59,315 bases of DNA from an uncultured Porphyromonadaceae bacterium (GTDB taxonomy: Bacteria; Bacteroidota; Bacteroidia; Bacteroidales; Muribaculaceae): positions 1-59,315 of the forward strand of contig CAMHQD010000012.1 in assembly GCA_946187345.1 (NCBI GenBank). The letters are read 5' to 3'. The translations under genes and the position numbers were made by a program. Positions within the stretch are counted from its first letter, which is position 1. Each line of letters opens with the position of its first letter. Under the pieces are notes generated by a model, which was given only the letters and a program-made list of their open reading frames with translations, searched no databases and was not told where the DNA came from. This document shows, one piece after another, positions 1 through 7,173 of the stretch.

Positions 1-2
1 TC

Positions 3-98
3 CATGCTTTCAGCAGTGATGCTGAGGGCTATCACTTCAAGATCGCAGAACCTTGGGACAACACCAGGACGTGGTATATTCCCCTTGTCGTTGACTAA
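3..98 (+). CDS. C-terminal fragment of an unidentified protein
   Basis: An open frame runs in from the window edge and stops at a TAA at 96-98, giving 31 residues that end EPWDNTRTWYIPLVVD. The aromatic, beta-like composition and the clean stop suggest the real C-terminus of a protein that starts outside the window. The tail would suit an exported beta-sandwich or glycan-active protein, but that is only an impression. No family can be named from so short a piece. Confidence 0.45.
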   Translation, partial: HAFSSDAEGYHFKIAEPWDNTRTWYIPLVVD

Positions 99-283
99 AT
101 CTTTCGCAAGATACTTGCATACCTCAAGAATTTTGACGAAATTTGCATAAAAGATGTGCAAAGTGGCTGTTTTGGTTGTTTTATAATTCACTACTAAATC
201 ACTAAAAGAACAACTACATGTACATTTTTAACATTTCTTATTAACAAATTAATTCCGCCTACGGATTAAATAAACTTCACGTT
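99..283. other. AT-rich intergenic stretch
   Basis: This 185-base gap separates the partial upstream gene from the nuclease-like gene at 284. It is AT-rich and holds no credible ORF. I see no exact TAnnTTTG box and no long hairpin, so the promoter of the downstream gene is not identified. Confidence 0.5.
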
Positions 284-1360
284 ATGAACGATACTCTTTA
301 TAATAACTCGCTGAAAAACTATCATAAGTGGGCTATCGAGAACAAAAAACAAGTTGAGGCTGTATTCAGAGAGAGAGCTTCTATGTGTGAGGAGATGCAA
401 GCCTACACCCAAGAGAAACTTGAAAACCTCGCCGAAGATGAGTTTTTCGACATGATAGCACCGCTATGGGCTATGGCGATTTGGGGCAATAAGAAGTATT
501 ACATAGACAACATAATTGAAAGTAATGGCATGCCTCTTATTCGGCAACAACTTTGCAATTTATTCTATGGTAAGACTTCTTTGGCTTCTCGTTGGGACGA
601 TTTCCGTTCTAATATTAAAGGTATCGGCCCTGCCATTATGAGTGAGTTACTCAATAAATTCAATCCTGATGAATTTATACTTTGGAATAAGAAGTCTCTT
701 ACAGCATTTCTTGTTCTCGAGATTGATAAAATACCGAAATACAATGCTAGTCTTGATGGTAAACGTTACGAATATCTTTGTCAAATAGGCAAAATGTTAG
801 TCAAAGATGCAAAAGAAAAAGGATTTTCCGAGATTGAAGACTTGCTGGCTCTTGACTATTTCATATGGCAGGAATTGCAAATAAGTGCTGAGGAACAAAA
901 TAGCCACGAAGAGGTCAAACCTGAAACAGACAAGCAGAAACTTTTTGTTCACAATGATGTCAGAGACCGCATTCGTGACATTGGTGAGTTACTCGGCTTC
1001 AAAGCATCTGTCGAAACACCCGTAGCAGAAGGTGCTCGCGTTGACGCAATTTGGGAAGTTTCTGTTGGTAACATGGGACGTATCACCTACGTTTTTGAAG
1101 TACAAACAAGTGGAAGTATTGATAGTCTGTTGCTTAACTTGATGAAGGCTAAGAACAATCCATCAGTGCAGGGGATTGTAGCAGTTTCTGATGCAACACA
1201 ACTTGAAAAAATAAAAAAAGAAGCAGCAAGCCTTAAGGACATTCGAGAGCAAATAAAATATTGGGATTATAATGATGTGTTGAAAGTATATGACGCTCTT
1301 TCTTCTGCATATGAATCGATAAACTTATTAGGTCTTGTTCCTGACGGTTTGAAGAAATAA
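284..1360 (+). CDS. Putative DNA-binding protein with HhH-like and PD-(D/E)XK-like regions
   Basis: This 358-residue protein is predicted soluble and cytoplasmic, with no signal peptide or membrane segment. Residues 113-120 read GIGPAIMS, a helix-hairpin-helix-like turn followed by NPDEFILWNKKS. The same kind of block occurs in the DNA-binding parts of some McrB-like restriction ATPases. The C-terminal 140 residues look like a restriction-endonuclease fold, with E244, D254 (ARVDAIWEV) and an EVQ triad at 272-274 after a hydrophobic strand; EVQ is a known variant of ExK. The gene stands alone and is AT-richer than the core genes nearby, which suggests recent acquisition. A role in restriction or DNA repair is inference. 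The fold call rests on motif spacing only, and the protein could equally be a non-catalytic nuclease-fold protein. Confidence 0.6.
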   Translation: MNDTLYNNSLKNYHKWAIENKKQVEAVFRERASMCEEMQAYTQEKLENLAEDEFFDMIAPLWAMAIWGNKKYYIDNIIESNGMPLIRQQLCNLFYGKTSLASRWDDFRSNIKGIGPAIMSELLNKFNPDEFILWNKKSLTAFLVLEIDKIPKYNASLDGKRYEYLCQIGKMLVKDAKEKGFSEIEDLLALDYFIWQELQISAEEQNSHEEVKPETDKQKLFVHNDVRDRIRDIGELLGFKASVETPVAEGARVDAIWEVSVGNMGRITYVFEVQTSGSIDSLLLNLMKAKNNPSVQGIVAVSDATQLEKIKKEAASLKDIREQIKYWDYNDVLKVYDALSSAYESINLLGLVPDGLKK

Positions 1361-1877
1361 GATTGCAGAAATCCTTGGTTGGTATTAATTCATTTTGCTT
1401 GCGAATTAGTTGCAGCAAGCAAGAGGGGGGGCAATTCTTCTCTCCATCTCAAGAGGACTTACAACCGCCCCCCTCTCTCTACCTCAGCCGGAACCACTTA
1501 CCATCCTGAACAACGATGCCACGTTCCATCCAGTCCCCCAGTTCTGTATTGTGAGACGACGTCTCGTAACAATCCCACGGCGACCGACGGTCGCCTCCGT
1601 CCTGTGTGCGGCCACCTCGTGGCCGCCCTCACCCAACCCTATATATCGACATCGCTCCCCAACGTCCACAACTCTTTTTACCCTGAGAGCCACCTGTCGA
1701 CTGTCTTCACTATGCGGAAAACTTCGGCCGCCAAGTAACGGATTTCTTACACGAATAGCCATAACTCATCCATCAATTATTATCATGCCCTCATTTTTCT
1801 CTCTTGTTCTCCTGTCTTAAAAATAATGGATAATTCATGGAAATTCGGCTTAAAAACAAAAAAAACGCGGTAAAGTG
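1361..1877. other. Gene-free stretch with hairpin cluster
   Basis: About 500 bases without a convincing gene. ORFs exist in several frames on both strands, but they overlap one another and have low-complexity Arg/Pro/Ser content. The middle holds three compact palindromes (1553-1626, listed separately). Around 1829-1850 an AATTCATGG motif resembles the inverted-repeat ends at 11727-11810. The stretch could be decayed coding or mobile sequence, but I see no transposase motif. Confidence 0.5.
1553..1626. repeat. Cluster of three short perfect hairpins
   Basis: Three palindromes lie within 74 bases. The first is 1553-1565 (6-bp stem, 1-base loop), the second 1579-1595 (7-bp stem, 3-base loop), and the third 1608-1626 (8-bp stem, loop CTC). 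The third shares the 12-base core GCCACCTCGTGG with a hairpin at 55843-55862 between rpmB and rpmG, so it looks like one member of a dispersed palindrome family. Confidence 0.6.
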
Positions 1878-1908
1878 TTGCGTATATCGGAAAAAAGCAG
1901 TAATTTTG
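1878..1908 (+). promoter_or_regulatory. Bacteroidetes-type promoter of the tRNA gene
   Basis: TTG at 1878-1880 and TAATTTTG at 1901-1908 are separated by 20 nt. This fits the -33/-7 pattern of the Bacteroidetes housekeeping sigma factor. Transcription would start near 1913-1915, about 13 bases before the tRNA. The box sits in the extended context GCAGTAATTTTGCA, shared with other promoters in the window. Confidence 0.75.
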
Positions 1909-1926
1909 CACCCGCAATTCAGCGAT

Positions 1927-2000
1927 GGCGGGATAGCTCAGATGGTTAGAGCGTCGGATTCATAACCCGGAGGTCCTGAGTTCAATTCTCAGTCCCGCTA
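1927..2000 (+). tRNA. tRNA-Met (anticodon CAT)
   Basis: A cloverleaf folds with acceptor strands 1927-1933 and 1993-1999 (the first pair is G:U), discriminator A2000, a D-arm GCTC, an anticodon loop TTCATAA with CAT at its centre, and a T-arm CTGAG/CTCAG around TTCAATT. No 3' CCA is encoded. The anticodon stem lacks the three G:C pairs of an initiator tRNA, so elongator Met is the best call. A lysidine-modified Ile tRNA also carries CAT and cannot be fully excluded. Confidence 0.9.
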
Positions 2001-2001
2001 C

Positions 2002-2046
2002 TATAGAGCAGAATAGCCACCCAAAAGGTGGCTATTCTGCTCTATA
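2002..2046. terminator. 20-bp perfect hairpin directly after the tRNA
   Basis: Positions 2002-2021 pair perfectly with 2027-2046 around the loop CAAAA. The stem begins two bases after the tRNA 3' end. No U-run follows, so it may act as a 3' processing or stabilising stem with the next hairpin completing termination. Confidence 0.6.
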
Positions 2047-2060
2047 ATGCGCGTCAATTT

Positions 2061-2104
2061 AACAAGGAGGGCAACACAAATAGTGCCGCCCCTCCTTGTT
2101 TTTC
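2061..2104 (+). terminator. Hairpin with T-run, between tRNA and MCE gene
   Basis: Positions 2061-2071 pair with 2090-2100, followed by TTTCT on the plus strand. It ends the tRNA transcript and could also serve the minus-strand MCE gene that stops at 2119. Confidence 0.65.
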
Positions 2105-2118
2105 TATGTCCGAATGTG

Positions 2119-3012
2119 TCAGAAGACTTTGATGGTGACGTACCGCTTGGGGTTGCGCCGGATGTCCATAAAGAGAGAGTCGAGGTCGGCAACGGTGGCA
2201 TTTGCCTGGTCGTAGAATGAGCGGTCGTTGAGCAATAGGCCGAGTGAGTTATCCTTGGAATTGAGCTTGTCGCTGACCTGCTTGAAGTTTGCCATTGTAG
2301 CATTGAGTGAACTGATCGTCTGATCGATGGGCATACTATTGAGTTTGCCTGAAAGGTCGACAAAGTTGGTGCTTGTTGTGTTGAGTTTGCCGGTAATCTC
2401 GTTTACGTTGGTCATGACGCCGGGCACGCTTTTGTTGAGTCCCGTCATGAGGGCGGAGAGTTGGTGACTGCTATTGGCCAACTCAGCGGTGATGCCGTCG
2501 AGACGTGTCACGGCGGCGGCAAGTGCCGGATCGGCAGTGAGTCGGTTAAGGTTTGTCATAATGGAGTCGACTTTGGGCAAGATGGATGCTATCTGAGGCA
2601 GCATGTCGCCTGCTTTGTCCATCAGACCGGATTGGTTGACACCGGGGATGTTCTCCCCCACAGCATAATAGTCATTGCCTTGGGCCAGTGTGATGGCTAC
2701 CGAAGCGGTGCCGGTGATGCTTGAATTGATGGAGGCACTGCTGCCGCGCGGGATTTTGAGTTCCTGGTCGAGCGACATCATCACCTTGATTTGGTTTGTC
2801 TCGAAATCATACTTCATCTCTCTCACCTGTCCCACATTGAAGCCGTTGACAGTGACGGGGGCCGCCTCGGCGAGGCCGTCCACCTTATTAAATGTAGCAT
2901 AGTAGAAGTTGGCCGGCTCAAACATATTGATGCCTTTAAGGAACTCTATGCCCCAATAGAGTAGAGCGAGACTGACCATGACGGTCACCGCAATGAGAAC
3001 GTTTTTCTTCAT
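2119..3012 (-). CDS. MCE/MlaD-family lipid-transport protein
   Basis: This 297-residue protein has one N-terminal membrane anchor (about residues 4-22, VLIAVTVMVSLALLYWGIEF) followed by an MCE domain at about residues 37-115, including the segment GLAEAAPVTVNGFNVGQV. The C-terminal half is predicted helical and Ser/Asn-rich, with repeated short segments such as LNSMPIDQTISSLNATM. MCE proteins form periplasmic rings that bind phospholipids for transfer between the inner and outer membranes. The gene lies 32 bases downstream of the amidase gene on the same strand, so the two are probably one transcript. No MlaE permease or MlaF ATPase gene is nearby. The family call is firm; the substrate is inferred from the family. 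Confidence 0.85.
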   Translation of the reverse strand: MKKNVLIAVTVMVSLALLYWGIEFLKGINMFEPANFYYATFNKVDGLAEAAPVTVNGFNVGQVREMKYDFETNQIKVMMSLDQELKIPRGSSASINSSITGTASVAITLAQGNDYYAVGENIPGVNQSGLMDKAGDMLPQIASILPKVDSIMTNLNRLTADPALAAAVTRLDGITAELANSSHQLSALMTGLNKSVPGVMTNVNEITGKLNTTSTNFVDLSGKLNSMPIDQTISSLNATMANFKQVSDKLNSKDNSLGLLLNDRSFYDQANATVADLDSLFMDIRRNPKRYVTIKVF

Positions 3013-3044
3013 CTTATTGAGTAAAAAATATTGCCGTTGTTATT

Positions 3045-3857
3045 TTAATATAACGATATTTTGCGCCCGTTATTGAGCGCGTGTTCAATTATCGCGTCAG
3101 ATATGGCTTTGGCCAAAAGCCGCTGTCCGTCATCTCCCGCGAGCCATCGCGCCTGTTCATCGTTGGTGAGATAGTCCATCTCGATGAGTATCGCCGGCAC
3201 GCGCGCAGCGGTAAGGACGAGCAGGTTGTCCTGCCTCACCTCACAACTCTTGCGCGCGGCAGTTGTGACGAGGTGACGGCTGAGCAGTCGTGCCATCTCA
3301 ATGGCCGTGAGGCGGTTGCCGCGCATCGCATTGAATGTGGCCGAAGCCTGCATTACATCTGCCGGGGGGATGTCCGAGATCAATCGCGGCGGTGGCGCGA
3401 TGAAAAGGACTGCTCCATCGATTGCCTGGGCCGAGGAAGTGTGATGAGCCGCCTCTCCCAACGAGTTGCAATGAAGCGACAGCATCAGGTCGGCGCGCGC
3501 ATTGTTTGCGATGCGCGCACGCTCTGCAAGGTCAACATACTCGTCACGCTCGCGGGTAAGGATAACGTCCACATTGCCGCCACATCGCTGTTGCAGTTCT
3601 TGCCGGAGACGCTGTGCCACCGATAGTGCCACATCCTTCTCGCTCACACCATTGACAACCGCCCCATAGTCATGTCCGCCATGTCCTGCGTCAATCACTA
3701 TGGTGAGCGTCGCGGCGGCAGCCACGAGTTGACTTGTAATCAAGCACATAAGTATGCCCATGAGACGCCTTGATGCGTCCCACAATGGCCGTACTGACGA
3801 CCGGCATCTACCGGCACAAGGGCCTGCTGCTGTCTGGGCAAATGTTGAATTTTGCAT
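3045..3857 (-). CDS. N-acetylmuramoyl-L-alanine amidase (Amidase_3)
   Basis: The protein cleaves the amide bond between MurNAc and L-Ala of peptidoglycan in the periplasm. The full Amidase_3 zinc and catalytic set is visible: H59 in DAGHGGHDYGA, E73, H129 in LSLHCNS, and E226 in ILIEMDYLTN. No LysM or SPOR domain is present, so it is a minimal enzyme. The first ATG lies only about 10 bases after the -7 box, giving a nearly leaderless message. An internal ATG at 3761 (residue 33, MGILMCLITSQLVAAAA) would give a cleaner signal peptide after two arginines. Either start is possible, and the longer one is listed. The gene is divergent from aroE and shares a transcript with the MCE gene. Confidence 0.88.
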   Translation of the reverse strand: MQNSTFAQTAAGPCAGRCRSSVRPLWDASRRLMGILMCLITSQLVAAAATLTIVIDAGHGGHDYGAVVNGVSEKDVALSVAQRLRQELQQRCGGNVDVILTRERDEYVDLAERARIANNARADLMLSLHCNSLGEAAHHTSSAQAIDGAVLFIAPPPRLISDIPPADVMQASATFNAMRGNRLTAIEMARLLSRHLVTTAARKSCEVRQDNLLVLTAARVPAILIEMDYLTNDEQARWLAGDDGQRLLAKAISDAIIEHALNNGRKISLY

Positions 3858-3867
3858 TTACGATTTG

Positions 3868-3898
3868 CAAAATTACTGCTTTTTCATTTCCGAACCAA
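3868..3898 (-). promoter_or_regulatory. Promoter of the amidase-MCE operon
   Basis: On the minus strand TTG (3898-3896) and TAATTTTG (3875-3868) are 20 nt apart, matching the Bacteroidetes -33/-7 pattern. The predicted start of transcription near 3863 lies about 6 bases before the ATG at 3857. Confidence 0.7.
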
Positions 3899-3938
3899 TT
3901 TTTTTGGAAAAATAGAACTAAATCCGGTAATTTTTTAC

Positions 3939-3946
3939 TAAATTTG
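3939..3946 (+). promoter_or_regulatory. -7 box of aroE
   Basis: TAAATTTG fits TAnnTTTG and lies 34 bases before the aroE ATG. No convincing TTG is found at the expected upstream spacing, so the promoter may be weaker or activated. Confidence 0.55.
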
Positions 3947-3980
3947 TAGCCTTAACAACAATTTCTAACTACCCACAATC

Positions 3981-4757
3981 ATGGCAACGGACAATAAACG
4001 CAAGAAAAGTTATGGTCTGATCGGATATCCCTTGGGCCACTCGTTTTCCCGTGACTACTTTAACCACAAGTTTAAGGCAGAGGGCATTAATGCAGAGTAC
4101 ATCAACTTTGAGATAGAAGACGTGTCAATGCTGATGGAACTTCTCGCCGAGCATCCAGAGCTTGACGGACTGAACGTGACCGCTCCATACAAGGAGCAAG
4201 TCATCCCTTACATGACATCAATGGATCCAATCGCCGAGCAGATTGGCGCGGTGAACGTCATCAAGTTATTGCGCGACACTGATGGAGAACTCATAGGCAT
4301 GCGCGGCTACAACAGTGATGTGGTGGGATTTAGCAAAAGTATCGAGCCGTTGTTGACATCCTCGCGGTCGAGTGCTCTCATTTTGGGCACCGGCGGGGCC
4401 GGCAAAGCGGTGGCTCGGGCATTAGAAGATTTGGGTGTGGAAACGCACTTTGTGTCTCGACGCAAGTCGGCGAGCACAATCGCCTATGAGGAACTGACGC
4501 GCGCAATGGTCCAGCACAGCAAGATTGTGGTGAACGCGACACCGGTGGGAATGTATCCCAACGATGACCTGACGCCAGACTTCCCGTTCCGTTTCTTGGG
4601 CAGTGAGCATTTGTGTTACGACTTGATTTACAATCCCAACGAGACGCGTTTCATGCGTGAGAGTGCCGCTGCCGGCGCGGAGACCAAGAACGGCTTGGAG
4701 ATGCTACTGTTGCAGGCGTTCGTCTCTTACGAGATTTGGACGCGCCGTGAGTTATAA
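3981..4757 (+). CDS. aroE: Shikimate dehydrogenase
   Basis: AroE reduces 3-dehydroshikimate to shikimate with NADPH in chorismate synthesis. The 258-residue protein has the shikimate-binding serines in PLGHSFSRDYF (S21, S23), the catalytic lysine K71 in NVTAPYKEQV, N92 in GAVNVI, and D113 in GYNSDVVGF. The nucleotide loop is GTGGAGKAV at 136-144. The length fits the short form common in Bacteroidetes. The gene has its own -7 box and sits divergent from the amidase gene. No other aromatic-pathway gene is in the window, so it is probably transcribed alone. Confidence 0.95.
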   Translation: MATDNKRKKSYGLIGYPLGHSFSRDYFNHKFKAEGINAEYINFEIEDVSMLMELLAEHPELDGLNVTAPYKEQVIPYMTSMDPIAEQIGAVNVIKLLRDTDGELIGMRGYNSDVVGFSKSIEPLLTSSRSSALILGTGGAGKAVARALEDLGVETHFVSRRKSASTIAYEELTRAMVQHSKIVVNATPVGMYPNDDLTPDFPFRFLGSEHLCYDLIYNPNETRFMRESAAAGAETKNGLEMLLLQAFVSYEIWTRREL

Positions 4758-4908
4758 CACCTGCGTCACATTCAAAAAAGTAATGAACTCAACTTAAACA
4801 ACTTTAACTGGTTTTTCTGTAGTTATCAATTAATCACAAAGTTTTTTAAGTTGTGTTCCTGAATTTTCTGCACATTAAAAGTGGACTCGTCACTCATTTG
4901 TCACGTTT

Positions 4909-7002
4909 ATGAGCAGGCAACTTCTTGACGAGTTGCCCACCTTGCGTGTACTGTTGCCAATGGCGGGCGGCATATACTTGAGCGACTTTCTCGACTGCGA
5001 AGCGTCTTTCACGGTAGTTGTCGCTATCGGCATTGTCGGCATCCTGATGACAGCGGCGCTCTTTTGGGCACGTCCAAGAGTGTCTCTATTGTCCGTTGTG
5101 AGGAGGCTAAGGACTGTGCCGGTGTCGTGCCTCGCGCTATCATTGGGAATGATACTGATGTCTACGCGGTTGCCACGCGAACTGCATCTTATCTCTGACG
5201 AGCATGTGGCGGCCCGCATTGAGTCGATTTCGCTCAAAGAGCAGTCAATGAGGCTTGAGGCGACACTTGTTGCCGCCGGCCAATCGGCAGAAGTGGCAGG
5301 CAACCGCATCATGATTTATACGGCTGGCTGTGACTACACACTCGCCGCAGGCGATGTGATCGCGTTTCCGCAATCACTCACTCCTATCACCGGCAGCGGC
5401 AATCCGGGAGCATTTGACTTTGGCTCGCACTTTAGACACAAGGGAATAGCCTACCGCCAGTTTATTGACGCGGAGAATATAAATCGTATAGGCACGTTTG
5501 ACACATTCATGACGCGCATAGCACGTTACCGTCGCACCGCGGAGCACGCTGTCATGTCGCTCGATGGGCTCTCTCCAGAAGCCCGTCGGCTCTCAATAGC
5601 CATAGTGCTCGGCAACGATGACTACATCGACCCCGATGTGAGAGACGAGTTCTCGGCCGCAGGCATCGCGCATGTGCTCGCCCTAAGCGGATTACATATC
5701 GCCATACTCACAATGCTCACGATGGTCTTGCTGTATCCGATGGACAGAGCCGGGCACAAACGGTTGCGGTTATTTGTCACGCTGATGATTGTGGCGGCAT
5801 ACGCCGTGTTCACCGGGTTGTCGCCATCGGTGGTGAGAGCCGCCATCATGACAGCGGTTGTGACATGGGCATTCTACATTTACCGCCGCACAACAATAGC
5901 AGATGCACTCTGTATCGCGGCAGTGATCACTCTTGCCTTCCGTCCTGAAGATCTTTTCTCGGCCGGTTTCTGGATGAGTTACTTGAGCGTCACTACGATA
6001 ACAGTAGTTGGCTACACCATCCTGCCGAGACTTAAAACTCGTCTGGTAATCGTCAATTATATCACCGGCATTGTGGTATCGTCGATAGCGGCCATGATTG
6101 CCACAATGCCCATCACCATCTACTGTTTCAATAGCGTGGCTCCATTGAGCGTTGTCGCCAACGTGGTAGTGCTACCGTTTTTCCCACTGCTGATGATTGC
6201 GTGCATGATGGCAGTTGCCGGCGCGGCGGCCGGCATTGAGTGGGCATGGATAGACAACGTTGTCAACGCAGGCAATAATTGTATATCGTGGGTTGCCGAC
6301 GCGATAGCACGATTGACGCAGTCCCTTGGCATCGGCGCTATGCACATCGGTTATATCACCGCCGTTCTTGCCGTGATATCACTGATTGCGGCACTATTAT
6401 GGCTCGTGTGGCGGCAACACCGCTATGCGGTATCGGCCGCGGCGCTGCTCATTGCTGCTATTGCGATCGAGACGGCAAGCATCGCCACCAGGCCGAGCGA
6501 GGGAGTAATTCTGCTCAACGACAGTCGCCACACGCCGTTGATTGCCCATAATGGTGACACAGCCGTGGTGTGGATGCCATTCGACAAATATGTTGACAAG
6601 CAGTCATTCTTACGGTCACAACGCAATCTTCTTGCCGGGCTTGGAGTGAGCAAGGTCAGTATTGCTACCGATAGTAATGAGGACAATCGCCTCGTCAGGA
6701 TGCAACTTGCCACAATCGGCGGAAGGCGTTTTCTCGCTTTAGGCGGTGGGCACTGGCGAGACAAGCGCATCAATAGCGACGGCATCAGTACGGATTTCGC
6801 CGCACGTTTACGCACCGACTATGCTATTGCCACACGCCGTTTCCGCGGCTCTCTCGCCACCGCAACACGCTTCGTGACATTCGACACGCTCATCATCAGC
6901 GGCAATGTGTATGGCCCGCGGCGAGCGACACTCATTGCCGAGTGCGACAGCATGAGGCTGCCCTACATTGACATCGCCTCCTCGGGTGCGTTTGTCCGTT
7001 GA
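4909..7002 (+). CDS. comEC: ComEC/Rec2-family DNA uptake channel
   Basis: This 697-residue polytopic membrane protein has an N-terminal soluble DUF4131-like region (about residues 60-200) and the Competence core at about 230-490. That core includes the signature stretch HVLALSGLHIAIL, then GLSPSVVRAAIM and FSAGFWMSYLSV. ComEC forms the inner-membrane channel for single-stranded DNA during transformation. The C-terminal 180 residues show no HxHxDH metallo-beta-lactamase motif, so the nuclease-like domain of the Bacillus protein is missing or highly divergent, as in many Bacteroidetes homologues. The adjacent genes are unrelated to competence. The ATG at 4909 gives a complete N-terminus; no -7 box is evident. 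Confidence 0.88.
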   Translation: MSRQLLDELPTLRVLLPMAGGIYLSDFLDCEASFTVVVAIGIVGILMTAALFWARPRVSLLSVVRRLRTVPVSCLALSLGMILMSTRLPRELHLISDEHVAARIESISLKEQSMRLEATLVAAGQSAEVAGNRIMIYTAGCDYTLAAGDVIAFPQSLTPITGSGNPGAFDFGSHFRHKGIAYRQFIDAENINRIGTFDTFMTRIARYRRTAEHAVMSLDGLSPEARRLSIAIVLGNDDYIDPDVRDEFSAAGIAHVLALSGLHIAILTMLTMVLLYPMDRAGHKRLRLFVTLMIVAAYAVFTGLSPSVVRAAIMTAVVTWAFYIYRRTTIADALCIAAVITLAFRPEDLFSAGFWMSYLSVTTITVVGYTILPRLKTRLVIVNYITGIVVSSIAAMIATMPITIYCFNSVAPLSVVANVVVLPFFPLLMIACMMAVAGAAAGIEWAWIDNVVNAGNNCISWVADAIARLTQSLGIGAMHIGYITAVLAVISLIAALLWLVWRQHRYAVSAAALLIAAIAIETASIATRPSEGVILLNDSRHTPLIAHNGDTAVVWMPFDKYVDKQSFLRSQRNLLAGLGVSKVSIATDSNEDNRLVRMQLATIGGRRFLALGGGHWRDKRINSDGISTDFAARLRTDYAIATRRFRGSLATATRFVTFDTLIISGNVYGPRRATLIAECDSMRLPYIDIASSGAFVR

Positions 7003-7073
7003 AACACTACCGGAATTCATGACATTCGGCAATTTTGTTTTTAATTTTTCAGACGAAAAGTTATTAACACCTA

Positions 7074-7104
7074 TTGCATGGTTGCGGCAAAAGCAGTAAT
7101 TTTA
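7074..7104 (+). promoter_or_regulatory. Promoter of dnaE
   Basis: TTG (7074-7076) and TAATTTTA (7097-7104) are 20 nt apart, and the box has the same GCAGTAATTTT context as other promoters here. It overlaps an upstream in-frame ATG at 7078, which rules against that ATG as the dnaE start and supports 7174. Confidence 0.65.
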
Positions 7105-7173
7105 CACCCACGTTTACGCGGCCGGATGCCGCAAAGTTCTAATCGTAATTATTACAGCTGCTTATTTCCATTA

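Noticed and set aside
1379..1820. Several ORFs of 90-136 residues on both strands
   Set aside because: They overlap one another in different frames, have Arg/Pro/Ser-rich composition, no promoter or recognisable motif, and run through the hairpin cluster.
7078..7173. N-terminal extension of dnaE
   Set aside because: It overlaps the -7 box at 7097-7104, and the conserved MIPFVHLHVHS N-terminus begins at 7174.
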